Below the pieces are notes generated by a model. It ran no database searches. It worked only from the letters and a program-made list of their open reading frames with translations, and was not told the DNA's origin. From NCBI GenBank assembly GCA_050260375.1, contig JBLNCA010000006.1, forward strand, positions 1-64,000: 64,000 bases of DNA, in the 5' to 3' direction. The position numbers and the translations under genes were made by a program. How positions within the stretch are numbered: the stretch's first letter is position 1; every line of letters begins with the position of its first letter. Of the stretch, positions 17,236 to 26,322 are shown in pieces. Source of the stretch: DTFZ01 sp050260375 (GTDB lineage: Bacteria; Bacillota; Clostridia; Christensenellales; SZUA-584).

Positions 17236-18327
17236 TCAAAATACTTTCAGCAGAAAACACAAGCCTGTTATTATACCCGCAAGTATTACAACGATTCCGC
17301 CTATCTTAAATATGCTCTTGGGCGACTTGCCCTGCACTTCGCCTGTCTGGCCGTTTATATAGAAGTTGTAGGTTTTTGAGCGGAACCTGTATGAAGACAC
17401 CCATACGGGCAGCAGCATCAGCCTGTATTTTATGTCGGTATAGTTCGTATTTATGTTTATCTTTCCCAGTACGTCGCAGCCGCGCTTTATCGTATCCTTT
17501 ATGTCTTCGCGTATCGCCTTGCCCATATATGACCTTGCGCGTTCCCATACCGCCTTTATTCCGTCCGACTGGCGTTCCACAAAGTACCCTTGCAGAAACC
17601 TTGGTTCGTATTTTATAAGATCGTTAAGCCGGAAAGGCTCCAGCGATTCCAGCACTTTTTGGTCGAGGGCCGAGTCGTTGAACATTATATCCTTAAAGCT
17701 CCTGTCGTACGACCCCGAAACGAAGCGCCAGCGTATCTTCTGTATGCGGCGCGTCTTTGTTTCGGTCTTGCCGTTCACCGTAACGGTACTGGTCTCGTCG
17801 TCGTAGTAGTAATCGCCCGCCTGACCGGTGTACGACGACTTGGCGCTTGTGTCGAAAGACCAGTAGGGTATATAAACTCCTCTTATGTTTCCCGCTTTAA
17901 ACTCCCTTTTAAGAGCAAACGGCGAAAGCCTTCTTTGCTTTATCCACCGAATAAAAAGCTGTATAGACTTGTTTACGTCGATCTTAAAAGGTATTATCGA
18001 ATCGGGGCGCAGCCCGGGCAGCATATCGACGGCGGTTATGTCCTCCGATCCGCAGAAAGGGCAGGGAGCCCCGGCCGAAGCGGACAAAGCCTGCTTCCCG
18101 CAATTTTCGCAGCGAACCACGTTTACTGCGGTGCCCCAGTCGTTAAGAGAGGCGTCTTTCTCGATATTGTCAAAATCAAGATCTACAGTGTCTTCGTTCA
18201 TCGCGGCAATTTCGTCTTTACGGTTGCAGTAATCGCAGCAGGCGGTTTTTGAGGAAAAGTCGAGTTTCATATCAGCGCCGCAGGAAGGGCATTTAAAGCT
18301 GTCGCTTGTTTGCAGCAAAGAGCTCAT
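17236..18327 (-). CDS. Zinc-ribbon, tail-anchored membrane protein
   Basis: A 363-residue protein with two zinc-ribbon pairs in the first 100 residues (CPSC with CDYC, and CENC with CPFC), a middle domain typical of TFIIB-type zinc-ribbon proteins of Clostridia (YIPYWSFD, then YDRSFKDIMFN), and one C-terminal membrane helix of about 20 residues. The N-terminal part therefore faces the cytoplasm. The function is not known; the ribbon could bind nucleic acid or protein. AGAGGTGG lies before the ATG. It is monocistronic. Confidence 0.75.
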   Translation of the reverse strand: MSSLLQTSDSFKCPSCGADMKLDFSSKTACCDYCNRKDEIAAMNEDTVDLDFDNIEKDASLNDWGTAVNVVRCENCGKQALSASAGAPCPFCGSEDITAVDMLPGLRPDSIIPFKIDVNKSIQLFIRWIKQRRLSPFALKREFKAGNIRGVYIPYWSFDTSAKSSYTGQAGDYYYDDETSTVTVNGKTETKTRRIQKIRWRFVSGSYDRSFKDIMFNDSALDQKVLESLEPFRLNDLIKYEPRFLQGYFVERQSDGIKAVWERARSYMGKAIREDIKDTIKRGCDVLGKININTNYTDIKYRLMLLPVWVSSYRFRSKTYNFYINGQTGEVQGKSPKSIFKIGGIVVILAGIITGLCFLLKVF

Positions 18328-18432
18328 ATATCCACCTCTTTTGTTAATATATACATATAATAATACTAATTGAAGGCTATTTAAAGGAAAAGTTTGCTTT
18401 ATATCCTCAAAAAACGCATAAATTAATTTTTA

Positions 18433-18461
18433 TTGTTTATTATATGATAATTATATATAAT
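18433..18461 (+). promoter_or_regulatory. Promoter of the hutP-like/cmk operon
   Basis: TTGTTT and TATAAT with a 17-bp spacer, ending 30 bp before the ATG at 18492. Confidence 0.6.
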
Positions 18462-18491
18462 ATTAAGACACAAAAGAGCGGAGGTATCGGC

Positions 18492-18902
18492 ATGGAGCCC
18501 GGAAGCAGAGAAGTGGCGAAAGCGGCAATCAGGCTTGCGCTTTCCTCCTCGAGGGAAGACGAGAAATCACTTAAAGAAAAGTACGCCGCTAAAGGCGTTC
18601 AGGCTGCGGCGGTAGATTTCGGCGGAGAGTTTCTGACTTCCGTTATGCGCATAGTGGAATGCTGTGTGGTTGCGGCAAAGAGGGAGAACATTATAGGCGA
18701 TACACATCACGAAGAAGGGGCCGTCGCGGGGGCCGTCCGCGAAGCGATATCACAGATCACGTCTAAAGCAATTGGGCTAAACGTTGGCGGCAAGATCGGC
18801 ATAGCAAGATTCGACGAGCACATCGCGGTCAGCATATTCTTCGGAATAGGCCTATTGCATTTAAACGAAGTAGCGATAGGATTGGGGCACAGAGCAATAT
18901 GA
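18492..18902 (+). CDS. HutP-family RNA-binding protein
   Basis: A 136-residue homologue of HutP, the Bacillus antiterminator that binds RNA in the presence of histidine and Mg2+. The C-terminus (AVSIFFGIGLLHLNEVAIGLGHRAI region, ending GLGHRAI) matches the HutP end GVGINHI with its metal-binding His. The central THHEEGAVAG segment corresponds to the second His-containing site, apparently with only part of the Bacillus His set. No histidine-utilisation genes are nearby. I start at ATG 18492, six nt after GGAGGT, not at the longer frame from 18444. Its stop overlaps the cmk start (ATGA), so it may regulate or sense something linked to the cmk operon. Confidence 0.75.
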   Translation: MEPGSREVAKAAIRLALSSSREDEKSLKEKYAAKGVQAAAVDFGGEFLTSVMRIVECCVVAAKRENIIGDTHHEEGAVAGAVREAISQITSKAIGLNVGGKIGIARFDEHIAVSIFFGIGLLHLNEVAIGLGHRAI

Positions 18903-19567
18903 GCAGGATTAACATTGCGATAGACGGACCCTCCGGCGCGGGCAAAAGCACACTCGCAAAAGCAGTCGCAAAAGCGCTTGGCATATATTATCTCGATACG
19001 GGCGCAATGTACAGGGCCGTTGCGTACGCCGCGATAAAGCAGGGCGTGGACATATCGAACCCCGGCGAAGTAGAGGAGCTCACTGCAAAGGTTGACCTTG
19101 TTACCGAATACGAGAACGGAGAGCAGAAGGTGCTGCTCTTTGGAGAAGACGTGATGCCGTATATCCGCACTCCCGAGATATCGCGGGCCGCTTCCGATAT
19201 ATCCGCGTACCCGTGCGTAAGGCACAAGCTGGTCGAGATGCAAAGAGAGGTTGCGAAAAAATACGACGTAGTGCTTGACGGCCGTGATATAGGAACGTAT
19301 GTTCTTCCGGACGCAAAGTATAAGTTTTTTCTTACGGCAGACATTGAAGAAAGAGCAAAACGCAGGTATCTCGAGAATAAAAATAAAGGAATAGATAAGG
19401 AATACGCCGAAGTTCTAAGTGAAATGGAACAAAGGGACAAAAACGACTCTTCGCGAAGCCTTGCTCCGTTAAAAAAAGCCGACGACGCCGTACTTATCGA
19501 TACTACAAATATGAGCGCAAGAGAGGTGCTGGACGCGGTGCTGTCCGGCGTCAGACTGGAGCCGTGA
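18899..19567 (+). CDS. cmk: Cytidylate kinase
   Basis: A 222-residue P-loop nucleoside monophosphate kinase (GPSGAGKST at residues 10-18) with the CMP-specific YLDTGAMYRA and LDGRDIGTYVLPDA motifs. It phosphorylates CMP and dCMP. It overlaps the hutP-like gene by 4 bp and is followed 1 bp later by plsC, the usual clostridial order cmk-plsC-ispH. Confidence 0.97.
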   Translation: MSRINIAIDGPSGAGKSTLAKAVAKALGIYYLDTGAMYRAVAYAAIKQGVDISNPGEVEELTAKVDLVTEYENGEQKVLLFGEDVMPYIRTPEISRAASDISAYPCVRHKLVEMQREVAKKYDVVLDGRDIGTYVLPDAKYKFFLTADIEERAKRRYLENKNKGIDKEYAEVLSEMEQRDKNDSSRSLAPLKKADDAVLIDTTNMSAREVLDAVLSGVRLEP

Positions 19568-19568
19568 T

Positions 19569-20156
19569 ATGCTTTATAAGATACTAAGATATATAGGGAT
19601 ACTTGTGATCTATTTTTTGTTTTTTCCAAAAATAATTGGTAAAAAGAACACAAACATCAAGGGAAAAGCAATAATTATCGCAAATCACATCAGCCTGTGG
19701 GATCCTATTTTTATCTCGGTAGTTTTCAAAAGACAGATTTTCTGGATGGGCAAGATAGAGCTTTTCAAAAGCCTGCCTGCGCGCATATTTTTTCGCATTG
19801 TAAAAGCGTTCCCGGTAAGGCGAGGCGAAGGCGACCTGCCGGCGATACGCCATGCGTTTAAGCTGCTGCGCGACGGCAAGCTTTTTGGCATATTTCCTGA
19901 AGGAAGGCGCGTAAAGACGGGTGAACTGGGCAGGTTTGAGCCGGGGACGGCGATGATAGCGCTTAAAAACGACGCTCCGATAATTCCGTTATATATAAAA
20001 GGGAAATACAAATTCTTCAGAAGAATGAAGCTGATTATAGGAGAACCAATAAGGCTTTCCGATTATGTCGGCTCAAAGACCGACCCGGCAACAGTGGAAG
20101 CCGCGTCGAGGTTCCTTGAACAAAAACTTAACGATTTGAAGAACGCTACGTTCTAG
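19569..20156 (+). CDS. plsC: 1-acyl-sn-glycerol-3-phosphate acyltransferase
   Basis: A 195-residue membrane-associated acyltransferase with the NHISLWDP (HX4D) catalytic motif, an N-terminal hydrophobic helix, and FPEGRRVKTGEL as the substrate-binding block. It makes phosphatidic acid from lysophosphatidic acid. It is tightly packed in the cmk operon, with its stop codon adjacent to the next gene. Confidence 0.92.
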   Translation: MLYKILRYIGILVIYFLFFPKIIGKKNTNIKGKAIIIANHISLWDPIFISVVFKRQIFWMGKIELFKSLPARIFFRIVKAFPVRRGEGDLPAIRHAFKLLRDGKLFGIFPEGRRVKTGELGRFEPGTAMIALKNDAPIIPLYIKGKYKFFRRMKLIIGEPIRLSDYVGSKTDPATVEAASRFLEQKLNDLKNATF

Positions 20157-20165
20157 GTGGAAGCA

Positions 20166-22412
20166 TTGATTATACTTGCAAAGAACGCCGGATTCTGCTT
20201 CGGAGTGAAACGGGCGGTAGAAGCGGTAGAAAACAACATGGATAAGAAAAGCGTCGTTACGCTTGGGCATCTCATACACAACGACAGCGTTGTGCGCTCG
20301 TTTGAACAGCGCGGCGTAAGATGCATAGAGAGCATTGAAGAATTAACCGGCAATGAGACCGTGATTATAAGGTCTCACGGCGTTTCTCCCGATATAATAA
20401 ATGAGCTAAAAAATAGGGGAATCGAGTATATCGACGCGACCTGCCCTCATGTCAAGGCGATACACAAGCGGGTAAGCAGCGCGTGCGAACAAGGCCTGCC
20501 CGTTATAATCGTCGGAGAAGCGGGCCACCCCGAAGTCGACGGAACAATAGGCTGGGCGGGCGGCAATGCGTATGTGGTATACACCGAAGAGGAGGTTAAT
20601 TCGCTGCCCGAAATGCGCGAGGCGGTAGTAGTCGCGCAGACAACGATAACAGAAGAAAAATGGAACAGTATAGTTTCTGCGCTTAAAGCAAAAGTTGAGC
20701 GTATAATACCTTTTTTGAGCATATGCTCGGCTACAAAAACAAGGCAGGACGAGGCCGAAGAGATAGCAAAGAAGGCCGACGCGGTGATTGTCGTAGGAGG
20801 GAAGAAAAGCTCGAATACGCAAAAGCTATATGAATTATGCAGGAAATACTGTAAAAAAGTCTTCTATGTTGAACAATATAAAGAACTATTACTTGAAAAA
20901 ATGCGTTTTGGTGATATAATAGGCATTGTCGCCGGTGCATCAACTCCGGATTCGATAATTAGGGAGGTTTTTGACTACATGACAGAAAACGAGAAAGTGC
21001 TGCCCATCGAGAGCGAAACAGCTACGGAGATGGTTGCAGCCGCCGACACGGCAGAGGAGGCTACCACCGGAGCTGTTGATACTGCCGCAGGAGAGCCTGA
21101 AGCGGCCTCCGAAACAACCGCAGGTAACGTAGAGGCAAATACCGGGGACGAAACAGTATCGAACGAAGCGGAAGGCGCAGCAACGGTTGAGGCGGATGAC
21201 GAAGCGCCGGTCGAGGAAACTGAAGAGGAAAAACCTCCGACAGAAAAGGATGAATTCTTAGAAGGGCTTGAAAAGGTAGTCCGTTTAAAGAAGGGTCAAA
21301 TAGTAAAAGGCAATGTCGTTCAGATAACCGATGAGGATGTAAGCTTAAACATAGGTTATAAGACCGATGGCATAATACATAAAAGCGAGCTTTCGCTTCA
21401 CGATGTTAACCCGAAGGATATGTTCAACATAGGGGACGAAGTGGAAGCGGAGGTTATTAACCTCAACGACGGTGAAGGCAACGTTCTACTTTCAAGAAAG
21501 CGCATAGAGAAGAAGCAGAATTGGCTTAAGATGAAGGAGAACGTAGGCTCCGACACCGTTTACAAGTGCGTAGTAAAGAAGGCGGTAAAAGGCGGAGTAA
21601 CTACGAAAATAGAAGGGTACAGCGCTTTTATCCCGGCTTCGCACCTCGCTTTGAAGTATATCGAAGATTTAAAGCAGTTTGAGGGCAAGGAGCTCGAGGT
21701 AACCATAATAGACGCGGACAAGAGGCAAGAGCGCCTTGTAGCGTCCCATAAAAACGTGCTGCTCAAGGAAAAGCGCGAAAAAGAAGAACAGCTCTGGAAC
21801 AGCTTTGCGAAGGGCGACCGCGTAAACGGCGTCGTAAAAAGGCTCACCGATTTCGGGGCGTTTGTGGACGTAGGCGGCGTGGACGGGCTGCTGCATATAT
21901 CCGACCTCGCGTGGTCAAGAGTTAAGCATCCGTCGGACGTCGTTACCGAAGGCCAGGAGCTTGAGCTAATAATACTCAACGTAGACCCGGCCAAAAAGAA
22001 GATAGCGCTCGGGTACAAGCAGCTGCAGCCCAAGCCTTGGGATCTTGTGCCTGCCAAGTATCATGTGGGCGACGTCGTTACCGGTAAGGTCGTGCGCATT
22101 GTGCCGTTCGGAGCGTTCGTTCAGCTTGAGCCCACGGTAGACGGGCTGGTGCATATATCGCAGGTTTCGAAGCACAGGCTCGAAAAAGTGGAAGACGAGC
22201 TGCGCCTCGGCGATGAGATAGAAGTCAAGATTCTCGAGGTGAACGCCGACAAGCGCAAGATAAGCCTTTCGAGAAAAGCGCTTCTCGCGGACGAGCCGAG
22301 CGCGGAGAAGAAGGAAAAAGTCGAAAGCGAAGAGGACTTCACTTACGAGATTCCTCCCGTACAGGAGTCCACGGTATCGCTCGCAGATTTTTTTCCTAAA
22401 AAGGAAGAATAA
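20166..22412 (+). CDS. ispH: IspH-ribosomal protein S1 fusion
   Basis: The first ~280 residues are 4-hydroxy-3-methylbut-2-enyl diphosphate reductase, the last step of the MEP isoprenoid pathway; Fe-S cysteines occur in GFCFGVKRAV, DATCPHV and SICSATKTRQ. An Ala/Glu/Thr-rich linker of about 85 residues leads to four S1 RNA-binding domains (from about residue 365), with DVGGVDGLLHISDLAW and EPTVDGLVHISQVS as clear examples. Fusion of IspH to S1 is known in Clostridia. TTG 20166 has AGGTGG 5 nt upstream and gives the usual MIILAKNAGFC start; GTG 20157 is an alternative that adds three residues. Acidic composition continues to the C-terminus. Confidence 0.95.
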   Translation: MIILAKNAGFCFGVKRAVEAVENNMDKKSVVTLGHLIHNDSVVRSFEQRGVRCIESIEELTGNETVIIRSHGVSPDIINELKNRGIEYIDATCPHVKAIHKRVSSACEQGLPVIIVGEAGHPEVDGTIGWAGGNAYVVYTEEEVNSLPEMREAVVVAQTTITEEKWNSIVSALKAKVERIIPFLSICSATKTRQDEAEEIAKKADAVIVVGGKKSSNTQKLYELCRKYCKKVFYVEQYKELLLEKMRFGDIIGIVAGASTPDSIIREVFDYMTENEKVLPIESETATEMVAAADTAEEATTGAVDTAAGEPEAASETTAGNVEANTGDETVSNEAEGAATVEADDEAPVEETEEEKPPTEKDEFLEGLEKVVRLKKGQIVKGNVVQITDEDVSLNIGYKTDGIIHKSELSLHDVNPKDMFNIGDEVEAEVINLNDGEGNVLLSRKRIEKKQNWLKMKENVGSDTVYKCVVKKAVKGGVTTKIEGYSAFIPASHLALKYIEDLKQFEGKELEVTIIDADKRQERLVASHKNVLLKEKREKEEQLWNSFAKGDRVNGVVKRLTDFGAFVDVGGVDGLLHISDLAWSRVKHPSDVVTEGQELELIILNVDPAKKKIALGYKQLQPKPWDLVPAKYHVGDVVTGKVVRIVPFGAFVQLEPTVDGLVHISQVSKHRLEKVEDELRLGDEIEVKILEVNADKRKISLSRKALLADEPSAEKKEKVESEEDFTYEIPPVQESTVSLADFFPKKEE

Positions 22413-22477
22413 TAATAATTATTCTGGTAATAATTATTAATGACCTCACAAAATATATTAAGACCCCCTTTACATTG

Positions 22478-22508
22478 GTCGTGATGAAAAATCGCGACTA
22501 TTTTTTTA
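22478..22508 (+). terminator. Terminator of the cmk-ispH operon
   Basis: GTCGTGAT pairs with ATCGCGAC (one G-U) around GAAAA, followed by TATTTTTTT. Confidence 0.8.
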
Positions 22509-22533
22509 TCACCGCGGCGGCCGGGCTTTAGTA

Positions 22534-22562
22534 TTGCATACCTTTTGATTTTACACTATACT
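22534..22562 (+). promoter_or_regulatory. Promoter of the polA operon
   Basis: TTGCAT and TATACT separated by 17 bp, 21 bp before the polA start; AAGGAG lies between. Confidence 0.7.
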
Positions 22563-22583
22563 TGAAATTACAAAGGAGTTAAG

Positions 22584-25145
22584 ATGGCAAAGACGTTGAT
22601 GGCTGTCGACGGCAGCAGCCTTTTGCACAGGGCGTTTTACGCCCTGCCGATACTTACAAACTCGAACGGCGAGTACACAAACGCAGTGTACGGCTTTTTT
22701 TCAATGCTGATAAACGCGCTTGGCACGTTAAAGCCCGATTATCTCGCAGTGGCGTTCGACAAAAAGGGCAAGACGTTCCGGCACGATATGTTTGAAAGCT
22801 ATAAGGGAACGCGCAAGCCTACGCCCGACGAACTGATCCCGCAGTTCGATTTGTTAAAGGAGTCTCTTAAGGCGGTGGGCATACCGACGCTCGAGCTCGA
22901 GGGCTACGAGGCGGACGATATACTGGGAGTGCTCTCCAATCTTGCTGCAAAAAACGGCATGCAATCCGTGCTGCTTACCGGGGATAAAGACGCGTTTCAG
23001 CTTATATCCGAAAGCTGCAGGGTTATGCTCACGCGCAAGGGCGTAAGCGAGATAGAAGTATACGATATGCAGAAGCTGAAAGACGAGTACGCGCTTGTGC
23101 CGCAGCAGATAGTCGATTTAAAGGGCTTTATGGGCGATTCTTCTGACAACATACCCGGCGTGCCGGGCGTAGGCGAAAAGACGGCGCTTAAGCTGCTGCA
23201 GACTTACAAGAGCATGGACGGAGTTTACAGCAACATAGGCGAGATTTCCGGCAAGCTTAAAGAAAAGCTCGAGGAGAATAAAGAGCTTGCGTTCCTGAGC
23301 CGCACGCTCGCCGAGATTGATAAAAACGCTCCCGTTGAGGTTTCGCTTCCCGAGCTGGAATTTAAGGAGCTTAACGTAGACAATGCTCGCGACGTATTTC
23401 AAAGGCTGGGCTTTGTGTCGCTCATTAAACGCCTCGGCGGCAGGGAAGCGGCCGCAGAGGAAACCAATGCGCCAAAGGTTGATAAGACCGAGATAAGCGA
23501 TATGCAGCATTTAAACGAGGCACTGTCCGAACAAAAGAGCAAGGAGCATGTCGCCGTCTATTTCGGAGACGATATTTCGCTGGCGTATTCGCCCGAAAAG
23601 GAATATGTCGTAAAATCCGAGCATTCGCTGCTCAACACGGAATTTTCCCGGGATATGGTGATAAAGGAATTAAAGCCTTTATTGGAGGACGAACATACAC
23701 CTAAATTGATGCATGACGCAAAGCAGGCGATATATATGCTCAAAAGCTACGGCGTCAACGCAAAAGGCATATTGTTCGACACAAAGCTCGCGCAGTACGC
23801 GCTCGATCCGGGGTCAGGTTTTGAGCTGGACGCGCTGAAAGAAAAGTACGGCTTAGGCGGCAGCGCTGCGGCGATAGTCAGCCTTTACAGCGCGCAAAAG
23901 GAGCAGCTTAAAAACGACGGGCTGTGGTACGTATACAACGATATTGAAATGCCGCTTATGGAAGTGCTGCTCGATATGGAGGAGACGGGCTTTAAGATAG
24001 ACCTAAAGGAGCTCGAGGCGTATACGGCAAAGCTGTCCGCCGAGATAGACGCGCTCACGGCTTCTATATACGAGCTTTGCGAATACGACAACTTCAACAT
24101 AAACTCTACAAAGCAGCTGGGGCAGGTGCTGTTCGAACGGCTCGCGCTGCCCGCCGGCAAAAAGAAAAAGACGGGGTACTCAACGGACATAGAAGTGCTC
24201 GAAAAGCTTTCCGGCAAGCATCCGGTGATAGACAAGATAATAGAGTACCGCCGCCTTACGAAGCTAAAAAGCACGTATCTTGACGGGCTTAAGAGCATAG
24301 CGGACAAGAACGGCTTCGTACATACTACGTTCATGCAAATATCGACCGTGACGGGAAGGATATCGAGCAAGGAGCCCAACCTGCAGAACATACCGATACG
24401 CACGCAGGAGGGCAAGGAGATACGCAGGCTGTTCCTTCCGTCGTCGGACGCAAGGAAGCTCGTTACCGCAGACTATTCCCAGATAGAGCTGCGCATACTC
24501 GCTTCGATATCAGGCGACAGCGTTATGAAGAGCGCGTTCCTCTCGGGCGTGGACATACACGCGCGCACCGCCTCCGAGGTGTTCGGTGTGCCGCTTGAGC
24601 GCGTGACGGAAGAGATGAGAAGAAGCGCGAAAGCGGTCAACTTCGGCATAGTATACGGAATAAGCGATTTCGGGCTTTCGCGGAACCTCGGCATACCGGT
24701 AAAGGTGGCGGCCGAGTACATAAGGCGTTACCTTGCGCGTTTTTCGGGCGTAAGAGAATATATGGAGATGATAAAGGAAAAAGCGAAGGCGGACGGCTAC
24801 GTAACCACGCTGCTGGGCAGGCGCAGATACCTTCCAGAGCTTAAGTCAAAGAACTACAGCATCCGTTCGTTCGGGGAACGCGCCGCTCTCAATACGCCGA
24901 TACAGGGTACGGCTGCGGATATAATAAAGCTTGCGATGATAGAAGTATCGAAACGGCTGAAGCAGGGGGGTTACCAGTCAAAGCTGATATTGCAGGTTCA
25001 CGACGAACTCATAATAGACGCCGCGCCGGATGAGATAGAGGCGGTAAGCTCGCTGCTTAAAGACTGCATGGAGAACACATACAAGCTCGACGTGCCGCTG
25101 ACGGCGCAGGTATCGGTGGGCGACAACTGGCTGGACGCGAAGTGA
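22584..25145 (+). CDS. polA: DNA polymerase I, proofreading domain inactive
   Basis: An 853-residue family A polymerase. The N-terminal 290 residues form the 5'-3' exonuclease (flap nuclease) with GDKDAFQL and GVPGVGEKTA. Residues about 300-470 hold a 3'-5' exonuclease-like domain in which the DxE motif is lost (VAVYFGDD in the expected place) and the second motif reads HDAKQAIYML. The polymerase domain follows, with motif A TADYSQIELR, motif B RRSAKAVNFGIVYG and motif C QVHDELI. It therefore should fill gaps and remove RNA primers without proofreading, as in Taq or Bst polymerase. It is the first gene of polA-coaE-transglycosylase. Confidence 0.96.
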   Translation: MAKTLMAVDGSSLLHRAFYALPILTNSNGEYTNAVYGFFSMLINALGTLKPDYLAVAFDKKGKTFRHDMFESYKGTRKPTPDELIPQFDLLKESLKAVGIPTLELEGYEADDILGVLSNLAAKNGMQSVLLTGDKDAFQLISESCRVMLTRKGVSEIEVYDMQKLKDEYALVPQQIVDLKGFMGDSSDNIPGVPGVGEKTALKLLQTYKSMDGVYSNIGEISGKLKEKLEENKELAFLSRTLAEIDKNAPVEVSLPELEFKELNVDNARDVFQRLGFVSLIKRLGGREAAAEETNAPKVDKTEISDMQHLNEALSEQKSKEHVAVYFGDDISLAYSPEKEYVVKSEHSLLNTEFSRDMVIKELKPLLEDEHTPKLMHDAKQAIYMLKSYGVNAKGILFDTKLAQYALDPGSGFELDALKEKYGLGGSAAAIVSLYSAQKEQLKNDGLWYVYNDIEMPLMEVLLDMEETGFKIDLKELEAYTAKLSAEIDALTASIYELCEYDNFNINSTKQLGQVLFERLALPAGKKKKTGYSTDIEVLEKLSGKHPVIDKIIEYRRLTKLKSTYLDGLKSIADKNGFVHTTFMQISTVTGRISSKEPNLQNIPIRTQEGKEIRRLFLPSSDARKLVTADYSQIELRILASISGDSVMKSAFLSGVDIHARTASEVFGVPLERVTEEMRRSAKAVNFGIVYGISDFGLSRNLGIPVKVAAEYIRRYLARFSGVREYMEMIKEKAKADGYVTTLLGRRRYLPELKSKNYSIRSFGERAALNTPIQGTAADIIKLAMIEVSKRLKQGGYQSKLILQVHDELIIDAAPDEIEAVSSLLKDCMENTYKLDVPLTAQVSVGDNWLDAK

Positions 25146-25153
25146 GAAAAGCA

Positions 25154-25750
25154 ATGAAAGACAATATACTTATTGGAATCACGGGCGGTATAGGCTCGGG
25201 TAAATCTACGGTGAGCGATTATCTGTCCGGCCTTGGCGAACACGTGATATATTCCGACGAGGTTGCAAGGCAGGTCGTGCTGCCCGGAACGCGCGGGAAT
25301 GAGCTGATAAGGCAGGAGTTCGGCGGCGAATATTTCCATGTGGACGGCACGCTCGACAGAAAAAAACTCTCCGAGCATGTTTTCAGCGATAAGGAAAAGC
25401 TTGAAAAGCTAAACTCCATACTTCACCCGCTTATAATCGAAAAGATTTTCCGCGAAGCGGAAACGCTCAAAGGCAGGGTGTTTATTGAAGTCCCGCTGCT
25501 TATAGAATCGGGCATGCATAAAAAAATGGACTATGTCTGGCTTGTCACCGCCGATAAGAAAACGCGCATAGAGCGCGTAAAAAAGCGCGACAACCTAAGC
25601 GCCCGCGATGTTGAGCAAAGGATACAAAGCCAGTTGAGCGACGAGGAGATGGCGGTGTACGCCGACGAGGTAATAGACAACAGCGCAAGCCCCGAGGAAT
25701 TGCGCAGACGTATAGGCATGTTGCTCAAAAAAGCGGAGTATGCGAGGTAA
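25154..25750 (+). CDS. coaE: Dephospho-CoA kinase
   Basis: The last enzyme of coenzyme A synthesis. A P-loop kinase of 198 residues (IGITGGIGSGKST near the N-terminus, IEVPLLIESG in the CoA-binding region). ATG 25154 is preferred because it puts the P-loop at the normal distance from the N-terminus; a GTG at 25142 that overlaps the polA stop would add four residues. Neither start has a strong ribosome-binding site, so it is probably coupled to polA. Confidence 0.95.
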   Translation: MKDNILIGITGGIGSGKSTVSDYLSGLGEHVIYSDEVARQVVLPGTRGNELIRQEFGGEYFHVDGTLDRKKLSEHVFSDKEKLEKLNSILHPLIIEKIFREAETLKGRVFIEVPLLIESGMHKKMDYVWLVTADKKTRIERVKKRDNLSARDVEQRIQSQLSDEEMAVYADEVIDNSASPEELRRRIGMLLKKAEYAR

Positions 25751-25752
25751 AA

Positions 25753-26322
25753 ATGGCAAAACGCTACGGACACAGGATAAGCAAGGATAGCTTAAAATTA
25801 TGGACGATACTATGCCTCGTGCTGGTATGCGTCGCGGCAGTAGCTCTTAGGGGATTCATTGTTTACAGCGTCTATCCTCTGGAGCACAAGGATGAGATAA
25901 AGGCTGCGAGCGAAAAGTATTCGCTCGACAAATATATGGTTTGTGCCGTAATATATACGGAAAGCCATTTTGACGAGCAGGCGGTGTCCGGCCGGGGAGC
26001 GATAGGGCTGATGCAGGTGATGCCCGACACCGGCGCATGGGCCGCCGAAAAAATGGGGCTGGAAGGTTTTTCCCAGGATAAGCTTTCGCAGCCTGGCGTA
26101 AATATCGATATCGGCTGCTGGTATCTTAAATATTTGACCGAACTCTTTAACGGGGATATGTACAAGGTGCTTGCAGGATATAACGCCGGACCCAACAGGG
26201 TGCAAAGCTGGATAAACAGCGAAGGCGCACTTATCGACATACCCTACGATGAAACCGAGAAGTATCTGGAAAAAGTACTGAGGTATTATGAAATATACAA
26301 AGGGCTGTATACGGATTTTTAA
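25753..26322 (+). CDS. Membrane-anchored lytic transglycosylase
   Basis: A 189-residue SLT-domain protein. One membrane helix (about residues 15-38) is followed by the catalytic domain with YTESHFDEQAVS, where Glu is the general acid, then GAIGLMQVMPDTG and AGYNAGP. It cleaves peptidoglycan glycan strands with formation of anhydromuramic acid. Position after polA-coaE is common in Clostridia. Its end overlaps the next gene's start by 35 bp. Confidence 0.92.
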   Translation: MAKRYGHRISKDSLKLWTILCLVLVCVAAVALRGFIVYSVYPLEHKDEIKAASEKYSLDKYMVCAVIYTESHFDEQAVSGRGAIGLMQVMPDTGAWAAEKMGLEGFSQDKLSQPGVNIDIGCWYLKYLTELFNGDMYKVLAGYNAGPNRVQSWINSEGALIDIPYDETEKYLEKVLRYYEIYKGLYTDF

